Source: a bacterium
GTDB lineage: Bacteria; Armatimonadota; Fimbriimonadia; Fimbriimonadales; Fimbriimonadaceae
NCBI GenBank assembly: GCA_013823945.1
Contig: PNMZ01000002.1
Coordinates: 558,001 to 622,000, forward strand
Reading direction: 5' to 3'
DNA length: 64,000 nt
Shown here piece by piece: positions 45,640 to 54,551 of this stretch. The position numbers and the translations under genes were made by a program. Positions within the stretch are counted from its first letter, which is position 1, and the number at the start of each line of letters is the position of its first letter. The notes under the pieces were generated by a model. The model saw nothing but the letters and a program-made list of their open reading frames with translations. It ran no database searches and was not told the DNA's origin.

Positions 45640-45676
45640 AGTCGCATTACAACCAGGCAGGAACCGAATACAAACC

Positions 45677-45702
45677 GGGTGGCCAATGGGCCGCCTTTTT
45701 TG
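45677..45702 (+). terminator. Terminator hairpin in the nusA leader (possible attenuator)
   Basis: GGGTGGCC-AATG-GGCCGCC (one G-U pair) is followed by TTTTTTG. It lies between the predicted nusA promoter and the nusA start, so it can either end transcripts from upstream or act as an attenuator. Confidence 0.7.
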
Positions 45703-45743
45703 TTATATTCGCACCTCGTCTGGCGTAAAAAGGACGAGCAGCG

Positions 45744-46808
45744 ATGGACATCTTAAAACAGCTAGAACAAATTGCCAACGAACGCGAACTTTCAATGGAC
45801 GAGCTCAAAATTGAACTTGAGACCGCCCTCGCCGTTGCATACAAAAAATACAAAGCCGTCCAGGGCGATATTGTCCTTCGACTCGATAACTCAGTTCCAA
45901 GCGGTGCCATTATCGAAAAAGAAGTTGTCGGCGAGGTTCTTGAGCCTTCCATGCAGGTCAGCATTGAAGTTGCAAAGAAGTATAAAGAAGACGTTCAAAT
46001 CGGAGACTTCCTCCCCCTCGAAGTTGATCCCAACACCTTCGGTCGAATCGCCGCCCAAACATTCAAACAGGTTCTCCAACAAAAATTCCGCGAGGCCGAA
46101 CTCCGCAAACTTCACGATCAGTTCTCCGAGATGGTTGGCGAAGTTATGAGCGGAATCGTCACCCGTCGAGAAGAAGGCAATGTCCTCCTCCAAGTCAACC
46201 GGCACGAAGTTGTTCTCCCCAAGCGAGAGCAAGTAGGCACCGACGATTACCGTCCTCAAGAGCGACTCCGTGTTCTAGTCCTCAAAATTGAAGAAGATCG
46301 ACGAGGATTCCAAGTTGTAGCCAGCCGAAGCCACCCCAACCTCATTCGAAAACTTCTCGAACAAGAAGTCCCCGAAATTTCTGAAGGCGTAGTCGAAATC
46401 ATCGCCATAGCCCGAGAACCTGGTCAGCGCAGCAAAATAGCCGTCACGAGCCATGACGAACGAGTGGACGGAGTTGGTGCATGTGTCGGTCAACGAGGTT
46501 CACGAATCCAAATTCTGATGGATGAACTGCGACCCGAAAAAATCGATGTCGTTCCCTTTTCGGAGGATCCAAAGACCTTCATCATCAATGCTCTCAGCCC
46601 CGCCAAAGTCAACACCATACGTTTGAACGAAGAAGAAAAGAGTGCATACGTCACAGTTCCCGATAACCAACTCAGCTTGGCAATTGGTCGAGGAGGGCAA
46701 AATGTTCGCCTCGCCGCCCGCCTCACCGAGTGGAAAATCGACATCCGTAGCGAAGAGCAAGCCAATCAAGAAAAGGCCGCCGCTCAAGCTCAAGGAGAGG
46801 CCAACTAA
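45744..46808 (+). CDS. nusA: Transcription termination/antitermination factor NusA
   Basis: A 354-residue NusA of the short form (no C-terminal acidic repeats). The N-terminal domain binds RNA polymerase; S1 (about 130-200, 'GEVMSGIVTRREEGNVLLQV'), and two KH domains follow ('VDGVGACVGQRGSRIQILMDELRPEKIDVV' and 'LSLAIGRGGQNVRLAARLTEWKIDI'). It modulates pausing, termination and antitermination. The RBS AAAGGA is good. The usual upstream partner rimP is absent; a DUF192 gene stands in its place. ylxR and infB follow directly. Confidence 0.97.
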   Translation: MDILKQLEQIANERELSMDELKIELETALAVAYKKYKAVQGDIVLRLDNSVPSGAIIEKEVVGEVLEPSMQVSIEVAKKYKEDVQIGDFLPLEVDPNTFGRIAAQTFKQVLQQKFREAELRKLHDQFSEMVGEVMSGIVTRREEGNVLLQVNRHEVVLPKREQVGTDDYRPQERLRVLVLKIEEDRRGFQVVASRSHPNLIRKLLEQEVPEISEGVVEIIAIAREPGQRSKIAVTSHDERVDGVGACVGQRGSRIQILMDELRPEKIDVVPFSEDPKTFIINALSPAKVNTIRLNEEEKSAYVTVPDNQLSLAIGRGGQNVRLAARLTEWKIDIRSEEQANQEKAAAQAQGEAN

Positions 46809-47065
46809 TTTCCGGCCCGGTCAGATCCTGCATCTCATGCCGGGCCAAAAAACACCCGAACGAGCTGATCCGCTTCAATCTCGAAGCGGATCTCTCCCTG
46901 ACCATCAATGCCCGGGCAAGAACCGGGCGCAGCTTCTATATCTGCCAAAATAGAGACTGTCTCAACTCAGCCAGCGCCAAGGATGCATCCCGTGTCCTCA
47001 AATCTCCGGTAACGGCTGAGACCCTAGCCACAGCAATTCAAAACCCATCATGCCAACAGAGGTAA
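46808..47065 (+). CDS. ylxR: YlxR (DUF448) family protein with ATT start
   Basis: An 85-residue protein in a frame without any ATG, GTG or TTG before its conserved part. The text 'GPVRSCISCRAKKHPNELIRF', then 'INARARTGRSFYICQNRDCLNSAS', is the YlxR family (P-R-C-x-x-C-R, LIRF, GR, Y-x-C). In-frame TAG at 46748 sets the upstream limit. The only plausible start is ATT at 46808, which overlaps the nusA stop (TAATT) and has a strong AAGGAG about 10 bases upstream. YlxR binds nucleoid or RNA in the nusA-infB operon. It overlaps the infB start by 16 bases. Confidence 0.85.
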   Translation: MSGPVRSCISCRAKKHPNELIRFNLEADLSLTINARARTGRSFYICQNRDCLNSASAKDASRVLKSPVTAETLATAIQNPSCQQR

Positions 47066-48999
47066 AGTCAAGCTCAATGCAATATAACGTCAAAGACTAC
47101 GCAAAAGAAATCGGCGTGCCCGAGCAAACTTTGCTCGACGCGCTAGCGGAGTCGGACGTAGAGGTCGTCAACGGAAAGTTCGCATGTGATACAGATACTC
47201 TTGAATTTGTCGCTGAGCTCGCTCGGGAAAACGCACCCGAAGACGGAAACTCCGTCCACCTTCAGCCTGGTCGAACCCCCCGCGATCTCGCTGCCGCATT
47301 TGGAGTCACCGAAAAAGACATCCAGATGACCCTGATCAAGAAATTCAAGACGATGGCAACCTTGACCACTGTTTTGGGTGATGACCTCGTTGAGAAACTG
47401 GGAAGCGAATTTAACAAGACGGTGAAGTGGGGTGCGCCCGCCGCTCCCAAAAAATCGACTGCGAAGATCGGTGTCGCGAAAAAAGGTGGCGGTGCCATCA
47501 CTCGACCCCCCGTTGTCACAATCATGGGACACGTCGACCATGGCAAGACTTCCCTCCTCGACTACATCCGAAAAGCCAATGTGGTCAGCAAAGAACACGG
47601 CGGAATCACCCAGCACATTGGTGCATACCAAGTCAACCTCCCAGAAGGAACAATCACATTCCTCGATACCCCTGGCCACGCTGCATTCACCGCAATGCGC
47701 GCTCGTGGAGCCCAAGTCACCGATATCGCTATTCTTGTCGTTGCCGCCGATGACGGCATCATGCCCCAAACGAAAGAGGCTATCTCCCACGCCAAAAATG
47801 CGGGAGTACCGATCATTGTCGCAATTAACAAAATTGACAAAGCGGGAGCCAATCCAGAGAAAGTTCTCATGGCCCTGCCCCAACATGAGCTTGTTCCGGA
47901 AGCTTATGGTGGTGACATAATCACTGTCCCCGTTTCCGCTCACACTGGCGAAGGAGTCCCAAACCTTCTCGAGATGATTCTCCTCCAAGCGGAAGTCTTG
48001 GAACTCAAAGCCGATCCCGATGGAGAATTTAAGGGCGTGGTCGTTGAAGCCCAATTGGAAAAGGGCCGTGGCCCCGTCGCCACCGTTCTGGTCGAAGAAG
48101 GCACTCTCAAAGTCGGCGACATCGTCACAGTTGGCAACACCTGGGGCAAGATCAAAGCCATGACCGACTACGCGGGTGAGCGTATCAAAACCGCTGGCCC
48201 GTCCCAACCCGTCGAAATTCTCGGTCTCAATGAAGTTCCCGGAGCTGGCGATCCTGTCAACTACGCCGCTGACGAACGCGATGCTCGTGAATACGCATCA
48301 GCCGCTGAAGATCGCATCAAGGCTGCGCTCAATTCAGGACCCAAGAAAAAACTCAGCCTCCGCGATCTGCGCAAACACCTCGAAGCCACCGACGTCAAAG
48401 ACCTCAACCTCATCATCAAGGCCGACGTCCAGGGTTCAGTAGAAGCTGTTCGCGGTCTCGTGGAAAAAGTTCAAAACGACGAAGTTAACGTCAAGATTCT
48501 CCACGCCGGCGTCGGCAGCATCACAGAATCAGATATCCTCCTTGCCAGCACCGGAAATGCCATCTGCGTCGGTTTCAATGTCAAGCCCGAACCTAAGGCC
48601 AAACAAGAAGCTGACCGCCAGAAAATCGAAATCCGAACTTACACGATCATCTACGAACTGATCGAAGATATCGAAGCCGCTGTCAAGGGCATGCTTGAGC
48701 CCAAGTTCGAAGAAGAATATCACGGTACCGTCGAAGTCCGCGCCGTCTTCAAGCTCACAAAAGCTGGAAAGGTCGCAGGGTCCCACGTTACCGACGGAAA
48801 AATCCTTCGCAACGACAAAGTCCGAGTCAAAAGAGCAAATGAAATCGTTTTTGAAGGCACCATCGAGTCACTACGCAACGTGAAGCAAGACGTTCGTGAA
48901 ATGTTCGCCGGACAAGATTGCGGTCTCCGCTTCAACGGATGGGAAGATTTCAAAGAAGGCGACATCGTCGAAGCCTATGACATGGTTCAAATTGACTAA
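47050..48999 (+). CDS. infB: Translation initiation factor IF-2
   Basis: A 649-residue GTPase with a short N-terminus of about 150 residues. The G domain has '[20 protein letters not shown]' (G1), '[13 protein letters not shown]' (G3) and 'AINKIDKAG' (G4). The four-domain C-terminal part ends in the IF2-C2 fMet-tRNA binding domain. It brings initiator tRNA to the ribosome. The start is ATG 47050 or ATG 47080 ('[14 protein letters not shown]'); the second fits the usual IF2_N beginning and has AGAGGT about 17 bases upstream. It overlaps ylxR. Confidence 0.97.
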   Translation: MPTEVKSSSMQYNVKDYAKEIGVPEQTLLDALAESDVEVVNGKFACDTDTLEFVAELARENAPEDGNSVHLQPGRTPRDLAAAFGVTEKDIQMTLIKKFKTMATLTTVLGDDLVEKLGSEFNKTVKWGAPAAPKKSTAKIGVAKKGGGAITRPPVVTIMGHVDHGKTSLLDYIRKANVVSKEHGGITQHIGAYQVNLPEGTITFLDTPGHAAFTAMRARGAQVTDIAILVVAADDGIMPQTKEAISHAKNAGVPIIVAINKIDKAGANPEKVLMALPQHELVPEAYGGDIITVPVSAHTGEGVPNLLEMILLQAEVLELKADPDGEFKGVVVEAQLEKGRGPVATVLVEEGTLKVGDIVTVGNTWGKIKAMTDYAGERIKTAGPSQPVEILGLNEVPGAGDPVNYAADERDAREYASAAEDRIKAALNSGPKKKLSLRDLRKHLEATDVKDLNLIIKADVQGSVEAVRGLVEKVQNDEVNVKILHAGVGSITESDILLASTGNAICVGFNVKPEPKAKQEADRQKIEIRTYTIIYELIEDIEAAVKGMLEPKFEEEYHGTVEVRAVFKLTKAGKVAGSHVTDGKILRNDKVRVKRANEIVFEGTIESLRNVKQDVREMFAGQDCGLRFNGWEDFKEGDIVEAYDMVQID

Positions 49000-49019
49000 G
49001 CCCCAAAACTAAAAAAATA

Positions 49020-49805
49020 GTGAAACTCTGCCGCTTCACCCTCACAAATCGCCCCGATGAACCAAGAACCGGGGTCTATCACGAAGGAAAAGTATACGAA
49101 ACCGATGGTCAATCCGCCGCCGGAATCCACGAACCTGCCAATATCACCTTCATTGCCCCCATCGGCACTCCACCCGCTGTCCGACTGTTTGACCAATTCG
49201 ACGCCGACGGTGGCTATTTCCTGAGCTACTTTTTCATGAACCCCGCCCAGCTCAAGGGCACCAACGAGTCTCTTTCCATGCCGCCGCAAGTCGAAGAACT
49301 CGGCATCGAAATCCGCATCGCTGGTGTGCTTCAAGATGGCGACCAGCTCATCGAACCCCAAGAGGCCGAAAAGTACATTCTGGGCTACACGGTCATGCTC
49401 TGCTTTGTTGACCGAACTCTCCAGGCCGAAGCCGAAAACCATCCGGCAATCTGGACAGAATCCCACGACATAGGTGCCCTTCTCTCCCCGTTCATCGTAA
49501 CCCCCGAAGAGATGAGTGCCCACCTCATCCGCGAAACTAAATCCGGTTTCAATTGGGTCTATAGCATCTTTGTCAACGAAAAACCCATTGTTGAGGAACG
49601 TCAGTTCGCGTTTGATGTAGAGTTTTACGACCTCATCCAACGCGCCAGCCTGCGTTCTCCCCTCGCAACCGGAGAAGTTATCGCCTTCCCCAGCCTCCCA
49701 ATCCCTGATTTCACTGCCACCGAACTTGGTCGCGAACTCGAACCCGGAGACCGAGTCCGAGTCGTCGTTGATGGACTTGGTGCCGTGAGCAGTATCATCG
49801 GCTAA
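49020..49805 (+). CDS. Fumarylacetoacetate hydrolase family protein
   Basis: A 261-residue FAH-fold protein with a short N-terminal domain and the catalytic domain ('IRIAGVLQDGDQLIEPQEAEKYILGYTVMLCF', 'FDVEFYDLIQRASLRSPLATGEVIAFPSLPIPDF', 'LEPGDRVRVVVDGLG'). The typical E-x-E metal motif and 'GTGxPxG' are altered: 'LATGEVIAFPSL' takes its place. Family members are hydratases, decarboxylases or hydrolases of keto acids; the substrate is unknown. Its GTG start lies 20 bases after infB, and the M16 protease gene follows 21 bases on, so the three may share a transcript. Confidence 0.8.
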   Translation: MKLCRFTLTNRPDEPRTGVYHEGKVYETDGQSAAGIHEPANITFIAPIGTPPAVRLFDQFDADGGYFLSYFFMNPAQLKGTNESLSMPPQVEELGIEIRIAGVLQDGDQLIEPQEAEKYILGYTVMLCFVDRTLQAEAENHPAIWTESHDIGALLSPFIVTPEEMSAHLIRETKSGFNWVYSIFVNEKPIVEERQFAFDVEFYDLIQRASLRSPLATGEVIAFPSLPIPDFTATELGRELEPGDRVRVVVDGLGAVSSIIG

Positions 49806-49826
49806 TCCTTCCCCCCAAAAAAACTC

Positions 49827-51053
49827 ATGGAATCTGTCCAGAAATCTGAACTTAACAACGGTGTACGCATCCTCACCGAACACCTCCCCTATGTCGGCTC
49901 CGCGAGCATCGGAGTTTGGTGCACCACTGGCTCAACCCATGAAACCGAAAGCGAGGCCGGAATCACCCACTTTATTGAGCATATGCTGTTTAAAGGCACT
50001 CCCAAACGGACCAGCCATCAGATCGCCGAATCAATCGAGGGCCGTGGGGGCATGCTCAACGCTTTTACCGACAAAGAACGCACGTGTTACTACTGCCGTG
50101 TTTTAACTGAAGATTCTGGAGTCGGATTTGATGTCCTCTCAGACATGGTCGCGAACGCCCTCCTCGATGCCGAAGAACTCGAGAAGGAAAAAGGAGTCGT
50201 CCTCGAAGAAATAAAACGGAGTGAAGATGAACCCGGCGACCACGTTCACGACCTCCATCTTCAAGGATTCTGGCCGAACTCAGAATTCGGTCTCCCCGTT
50301 ATCGGCACAAACGAATCTGTGTCCAGTTTCACCCGCCAAAACTTGGTTGACTACATTGATCGCCGATACCACGCCGGAACCGTTCTCGTGACAGCCGCTG
50401 GGAACGTCAATCACCAAGACTTCGTCAACTGGGCTCAGGTCAACCTCGGACATCTCAAACCAGGTCCAAAAAATCCCGTCCTCGACCGTCCCAGCGCACA
50501 ACCCGGCAACCAACACTTTGGTAAAAAAGTGGAGCAAGTCCATTTCTGCATCGGAACCACCGGAGTCAACTACTTTGAAGATGACTTCTACACCATGGTC
50601 GTTCTTGATGGCGTACTCGGCGGCGGCATGAGTAGTCGCCTTTTCCAAGAAATTCGGGAGAAAAGAGGCCTCGTCTATGCGATCGGCTCGTATATGCTCA
50701 CTTACACTGCCGGAGGTGCCTTCACGATTTACGGGGGAACTGGCCCCAAAACATGGGCCGAACTCCAGTCCGTTGTCCGCACTGAGCTCGACAAAATGAT
50801 GAACGACGGCCCAACCCCAGAAGAGGTCAATAAAGTTCAAAAGCAAATCGCCGGAAACATCGTTCTTGGACTCGAATCAACTTCCGCTCGAATGCAACGC
50901 ATGTCCAAGAACGAAATCGTTCATGGTCGCCAAATAAGCATGGAAGAGACCGTCAAGAACATCAACGCAATCACACCTGCCCAAATTCAAGACCTAGCGC
51001 GGCGAATTTTCCCCGAAGACCAAATGCGAACAACCGCCATCGGACCAGAATAA
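49827..51053 (+). CDS. M16-family zinc metalloprotease (processing peptidase type)
   Basis: A 408-residue protein with the inverted zinc motif 'THFIEHMLFKGTPKRT' (H48-x-x-E51-H52), the distant Glu in 'LEKEKGVVLEEIKRSEDEP' (about residue 128), and the C-terminal half-domain 'LGGGMSSRLFQEIREKRGLVYAIGSY'. It belongs to the pitrilysin/mitochondrial processing peptidase group, the small forms of which degrade peptides. No signal peptide is seen, so it is probably cytoplasmic. It is 9 bases upstream of the histidine kinase gene. Confidence 0.93.
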   Translation: MESVQKSELNNGVRILTEHLPYVGSASIGVWCTTGSTHETESEAGITHFIEHMLFKGTPKRTSHQIAESIEGRGGMLNAFTDKERTCYYCRVLTEDSGVGFDVLSDMVANALLDAEELEKEKGVVLEEIKRSEDEPGDHVHDLHLQGFWPNSEFGLPVIGTNESVSSFTRQNLVDYIDRRYHAGTVLVTAAGNVNHQDFVNWAQVNLGHLKPGPKNPVLDRPSAQPGNQHFGKKVEQVHFCIGTTGVNYFEDDFYTMVVLDGVLGGGMSSRLFQEIREKRGLVYAIGSYMLTYTAGGAFTIYGGTGPKTWAELQSVVRTELDKMMNDGPTPEEVNKVQKQIAGNIVLGLESTSARMQRMSKNEIVHGRQISMEETVKNINAITPAQIQDLARRIFPEDQMRTTAIGPE

Positions 51054-51062
51054 CTCTCTACC

Positions 51063-52643
51063 ATGCGCGAGCTGTACCAACTCTGGAACACGACAACCAC
51101 CGAGCCAGAAAGACTCCGCATCCTTGCCGAACACTTTGTCCATGCAACGCCCGCTGACGCTTGCGATGTTTTCCTTGCTTCAGAAGGAGGGTCGCTTATC
51201 CTTGCCGCAAGTACAACTGATGCAAGCCTCGTTGAGCGAATCCGACTCGCCAAAGGCGTTGGCCTCGTTGGCACTGCTTATCACAACTCTCGAAACATCA
51301 TCATCGAATCAAACTTGCCTTCCCATCCGGAAAGCCGCCCTGTCGAAGGATTTGATCACCCTCAATACCTTGCCGCTCGGATCTATCCGTTCCAATTCAG
51401 TTCTGGATTCAAAGGCTGCATTTTCCTCCGACGCAAACAAAACTGGAAACTCCAAGCCCGCGAAGAAACTGCCTTTGCCCAAGTGAGGGAAACCGCCCTC
51501 GTCGCCTACACGGCATTCCGCGCAGGATATGACGCCGGGTCAAACGCAAACCGGCTCGATGCCCTCTCCGAAGTCGCTCGATCTCTCACCGAATCCCCTT
51601 ATCTTGAAGAAGTCCTTCAACTCCTCGTCAATCTCACCGCCAAACGCTTCAACTACCGAGTAGTCACTGTTCGACTTCTAGACGAAGAACGACAAGAACT
51701 CATCCTCCGCGCCACACAGGCCACAAATAAGGCATACCAACGCAAACGCGCCATCAAACTCGGTGAAAGTATCGCGGGTAAAGCCATCGAATCGAGAAGC
51801 CCAGTCTTTACGAACGACGTTCAAACGGATGCCGACTACATCGGCCATGACCTCGCCGAAGAACAAGGCTTGCACAGCATGATCTGCATTCCGCTGATCG
51901 TTCAAAACCGCCCCGTCGGCGTCATGAGTTGCTACACCGGAGAAATCCGCCAATTCACCGATGATGAAATCGCCGTCCTCGAAACCCTGGCCAAGCAAGC
52001 TGCCGTAAGTATCGAGCACGCCCGACTTCAAGTTCGCAATACTCTGATGCAAGAGATGCACCATCGGGTCAAGAACAACCTCCAGCAAATCGCTTCCCTC
52101 CTCCGCCTCCAAATCCGTCAATCTCACTACAAATCACTTGAAGATGCCCTCGGCGATTCACTGTCGCGAATCCAAGCCATCGCTTCTGTACACGATCTAC
52201 TCAGTCGCGACGATCTCGACCATGTCAGCATCAAGCACATCGCCGAAACCCTTGGGAACCACCAACAGCAATCCTTCATCATGCCCGGCAAGTCGATCCG
52301 CTTTACCGTCCGAGGCGATGAAGTCCATCTCAATACTAACCAAGCCACTCAAGTCGCCCTCGTGCTCAACGAAATGATCCAAAATGCAGTTGAGCATGGA
52401 TTCGAACATGCTTCAAACGGTGAAATTCACATCACCGTCGAAGAAAAAAACGATGAGATCGGGATATGGGTGAGCAACGACGGCGACCCCCTTCCTGACG
52501 ACTTTGATCCGATCAAAGGCGGCCAACTCGGCCTCCAAATCATCCGTTCCCTCTCCGGTGCCCTGGGCGGAACATTCAAGATCGAAAACCGCCTTGGCTG
52601 GACCGTTTGCGAAGTCAAGTTCACCCGACAGTTGTCCGAGTAA
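51063..52643 (+). CDS. GAF-domain sensor histidine kinase (HisKA_2 type)
   Basis: A 526-residue cytoplasmic sensor. Two GAF-like domains fill about residues 1-140 and 180-320 ('KRFNYRVVTVRLLDEERQELILRATQ', 'SIAGKAIESRSPVFTNDVQTD', 'MICIPLIVQNRPVGVMSCY'). The HisKA_2 dimer domain has 'QEMHHRVKNNLQQIASLLRLQ' with the phospho-acceptor H334, and HATPase_c follows ('LVLNEMIQNAVEHGFEHAS', 'GIWVSNDGDPLPDDF', 'GGQLGLQIIRSLSGALGG'). It would sense a small molecule or redox state. No response regulator gene is adjacent. Confidence 0.92.
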   Translation: MRELYQLWNTTTTEPERLRILAEHFVHATPADACDVFLASEGGSLILAASTTDASLVERIRLAKGVGLVGTAYHNSRNIIIESNLPSHPESRPVEGFDHPQYLAARIYPFQFSSGFKGCIFLRRKQNWKLQAREETAFAQVRETALVAYTAFRAGYDAGSNANRLDALSEVARSLTESPYLEEVLQLLVNLTAKRFNYRVVTVRLLDEERQELILRATQATNKAYQRKRAIKLGESIAGKAIESRSPVFTNDVQTDADYIGHDLAEEQGLHSMICIPLIVQNRPVGVMSCYTGEIRQFTDDEIAVLETLAKQAAVSIEHARLQVRNTLMQEMHHRVKNNLQQIASLLRLQIRQSHYKSLEDALGDSLSRIQAIASVHDLLSRDDLDHVSIKHIAETLGNHQQQSFIMPGKSIRFTVRGDEVHLNTNQATQVALVLNEMIQNAVEHGFEHASNGEIHITVEEKNDEIGIWVSNDGDPLPDDFDPIKGGQLGLQIIRSLSGALGGTFKIENRLGWTVCEVKFTRQLSE

Positions 52644-52691
52644 CGCTCTGCGATCTGCAGCCGTCTAACATGATATCCGCAGGTTCTCAAC

Positions 52692-52973
52692 ATGATCTCA
52701 TTCAAGAATTCACATTCGCTCACTGATTTTCAGCGCAATTCACGATCATTACTGGATCAAGTAAATTCAGAAAAATCTCCTCTGATTCTGACGGTAAGTG
52801 GCAAAATTCAGGGTGTTCTGGTTGATCCATCAACTTATGAAGAAATGACCCGGCAAGTTGAAGAATTGAGACTTCTCAAAGCTATTGAAGCCGGAGAAAA
52901 AGCATTCCGAGACGGAAAGTCGACTTCCGCGTTGGAAACTGTGCAAGAAATTCTCCGCGAATATGAAATTTGA
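52692..52973 (+). CDS. Phd/YefM-family antitoxin
   Basis: A 93-residue protein of the Phd/YefM type: 'NSHSLTDFQRNSRSLLDQVNSEKSPLILTVSGKIQGVLVDPSTYEEM' is the DNA-binding part, and the C-terminal helix ('QVEELRLLKAIEAGEKAFRDGK') would wrap the toxin. These antitoxins bind their promoter and neutralise a RelE/ParE-type toxin. The next gene overlaps by 11 bases and appears to be a shortened toxin. GC is lower than in the neighbours. Confidence 0.85.
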   Translation: MISFKNSHSLTDFQRNSRSLLDQVNSEKSPLILTVSGKIQGVLVDPSTYEEMTRQVEELRLLKAIEAGEKAFRDGKSTSALETVQEILREYEI

Positions 52974-53121
52974 TGTGCTCCTGACCGAGCCAGCGGAAAT
53001 CGACATCCGCGGATACCGCTCCGTAGCCATTCACTCGCATCGAGTACTTTTTCGCATCAATGAGACCAGATCCACTGTTCTTATCGTCCGAGTTCTTCCC
53101 GGCGCAACAATCAACGATTAA
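52963..53121 (+). pseudogene. RelE/ParE-family toxin with internal deletion
   Basis: A 52-residue frame, overlapping the antitoxin stop by 11 bases. Its N-terminal strand 'MKFDVLLTEPAEIDI' and the C-terminal strands 'RGYRSVAIHSHRVLFRINETRSTVLIVRVLPG' match the ends of RelE/ParE toxins (usually 85-100 residues). The central two helices, about 40 residues, are absent. The reading frame is intact on both sides, so the gap looks like an in-frame deletion. The residual protein is unlikely to be a working mRNA nuclease, but could still bind the antitoxin. It overlaps the next gene by 4 bases at its end. Confidence 0.7.
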
Positions 53122-54509
53122 ACCTTCGGATCAACAATCCCCAGCGGCTTCATCGTCTTCCACTCACCGCGCGTAAAGTCCGGAAAATCAACCGATGCCC
53201 CGCGATTCTTTACACTCCACTCACTCAGCGGAGTCACGACGCTCCACGCCGCCGCATCATAAACATCTTGGTCCAGAGGCTCACCATTCCGCAAGCAATA
53301 CACAATCCGCCACAGCATTAAGAAGTCCATCCCGCCATGGCCGCCCATCTTCACCGCAAGCTCGCCCTGCTTCCGGAACAACGGATGGTCAAACTCGGCA
53401 TAAACCTTGTCCAGTTCCCCGCCCTGTTCCCACTGCTCAAAGGAAATCCACTTCCCTTCGGCATCTTTCCATTTCTCTTCAATCGCCACACGGCCCGGAA
53501 ATCCAGACCAACAGCCTTTGGTTCCCTGAATCAAGTTGTGGCGCGTATAAGGTCGAGCGAGTTGCTCGTCCCACTGAACCATAATCGTCTTGCCCAAAAC
53601 CGTACGGATAATCGAAGTGTTCAAATCACCACAAACAAATTTTCCGCGTCGCCATTTGTGACCTTCGGGGAAATTCTTCTCTGCATAGATCTCTCGCATC
53701 CGCGCATTGCACGAAACCGAACTCATGTAATCAAATCGATCCCCCCGGTTAATGTTCATGTACTGTGCTACCGGCCCCAGTCCATGCGTAGGATATAGAT
53801 TCCCGTTGGTTTTCATGTAGTGGTGTGTGCGCCAACTCCCCGTACCACGCTTCTCTTCGTGCATCTGCCACCGCAGATCATGAATGTACGCCGCTTCACC
53901 ATGAAGCAGTTCACCCAACGCCCCCTGCCGAACCAAATTCAAAACCATCAACTCTTCCCGGCCATAGTTGACGTTCTCCATCATCATGCAGTGCCGCTGA
54001 GTTTCCTCGGCAGTGTCAACCAACTCCCAACACTCGTCCACCGTAAGTGCCGCCGGAACCTCAATAAACGCATGCTTGCCCTTCCGCATGGCATCCACCG
54101 CCATCGGAACGTGCCACTCCCACGGAGTAGAAATGACAACAATATCAATATCATCCCGATCGTGCATTTTCTTGTATCCATAGGGATCACCAACATACAG
54201 AGCTGGTGCAGGTTGACCAGAATCGACAACCGCCTTCGCACTCCGATCCGCCCAGTCTTGATACAAATCACAGATCGCCTTGACTTCAACCCCTTCCAAC
54301 GCACACATTTGCTCAACGTGTCCACTTCCCCGGGCCCCAACACCGATAAACCCAACTCGCACTTTTTCCATGGGCGGCAAAGCCAACCCCGCAACTGACT
54401 TCCGATTCTGCCGAGCCAGCTTCAAAGTCTCAAAGGGAGTCGCACTTCCGAAACCCGCAACCATCGCTCCCCCAACTGCCGCACCCTTCAAAAAGTCTCG
54501 CCGTTTCAT
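53118..54509 (-). CDS. Gfo/Idh/MocA-family oxidoreductase, GH109-like, Tat-exported
   Basis: A 463-residue protein from ATG 54509. The N-terminus is a twin-arginine leader ('MKRRDFLKGAAVGGAMVAG'). The Rossmann domain has 'VRVGFIGVGARGSGHVEQM' (GxGxxG), and the body keeps 'STPWEWHVPMAVDAMRKGKHAFIEVP' (the EKP-like motif, here EVP) and 'YPTHGLGPVAQYMNINRGDRFDYMS', a block typical of GH109 alpha-N-acetylgalactosaminidases, which use NAD+ in glycoside cleavage. Substrate is not proven. A start at 54548 would lie upstream of the Tat motif. Confidence 0.85.
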   Translation of the reverse strand: MKRRDFLKGAAVGGAMVAGFGSATPFETLKLARQNRKSVAGLALPPMEKVRVGFIGVGARGSGHVEQMCALEGVEVKAICDLYQDWADRSAKAVVDSGQPAPALYVGDPYGYKKMHDRDDIDIVVISTPWEWHVPMAVDAMRKGKHAFIEVPAALTVDECWELVDTAEETQRHCMMMENVNYGREELMVLNLVRQGALGELLHGEAAYIHDLRWQMHEEKRGTGSWRTHHYMKTNGNLYPTHGLGPVAQYMNINRGDRFDYMSSVSCNARMREIYAEKNFPEGHKWRRGKFVCGDLNTSIIRTVLGKTIMVQWDEQLARPYTRHNLIQGTKGCWSGFPGRVAIEEKWKDAEGKWISFEQWEQGGELDKVYAEFDHPLFRKQGELAVKMGGHGGMDFLMLWRIVYCLRNGEPLDQDVYDAAAWSVVTPLSEWSVKNRGASVDFPDFTRGEWKTMKPLGIVDPKV

Positions 54510-54551
54510 CCTGCCCCCATCTAACCCAACTTCATACGCATTAAGCAACGT

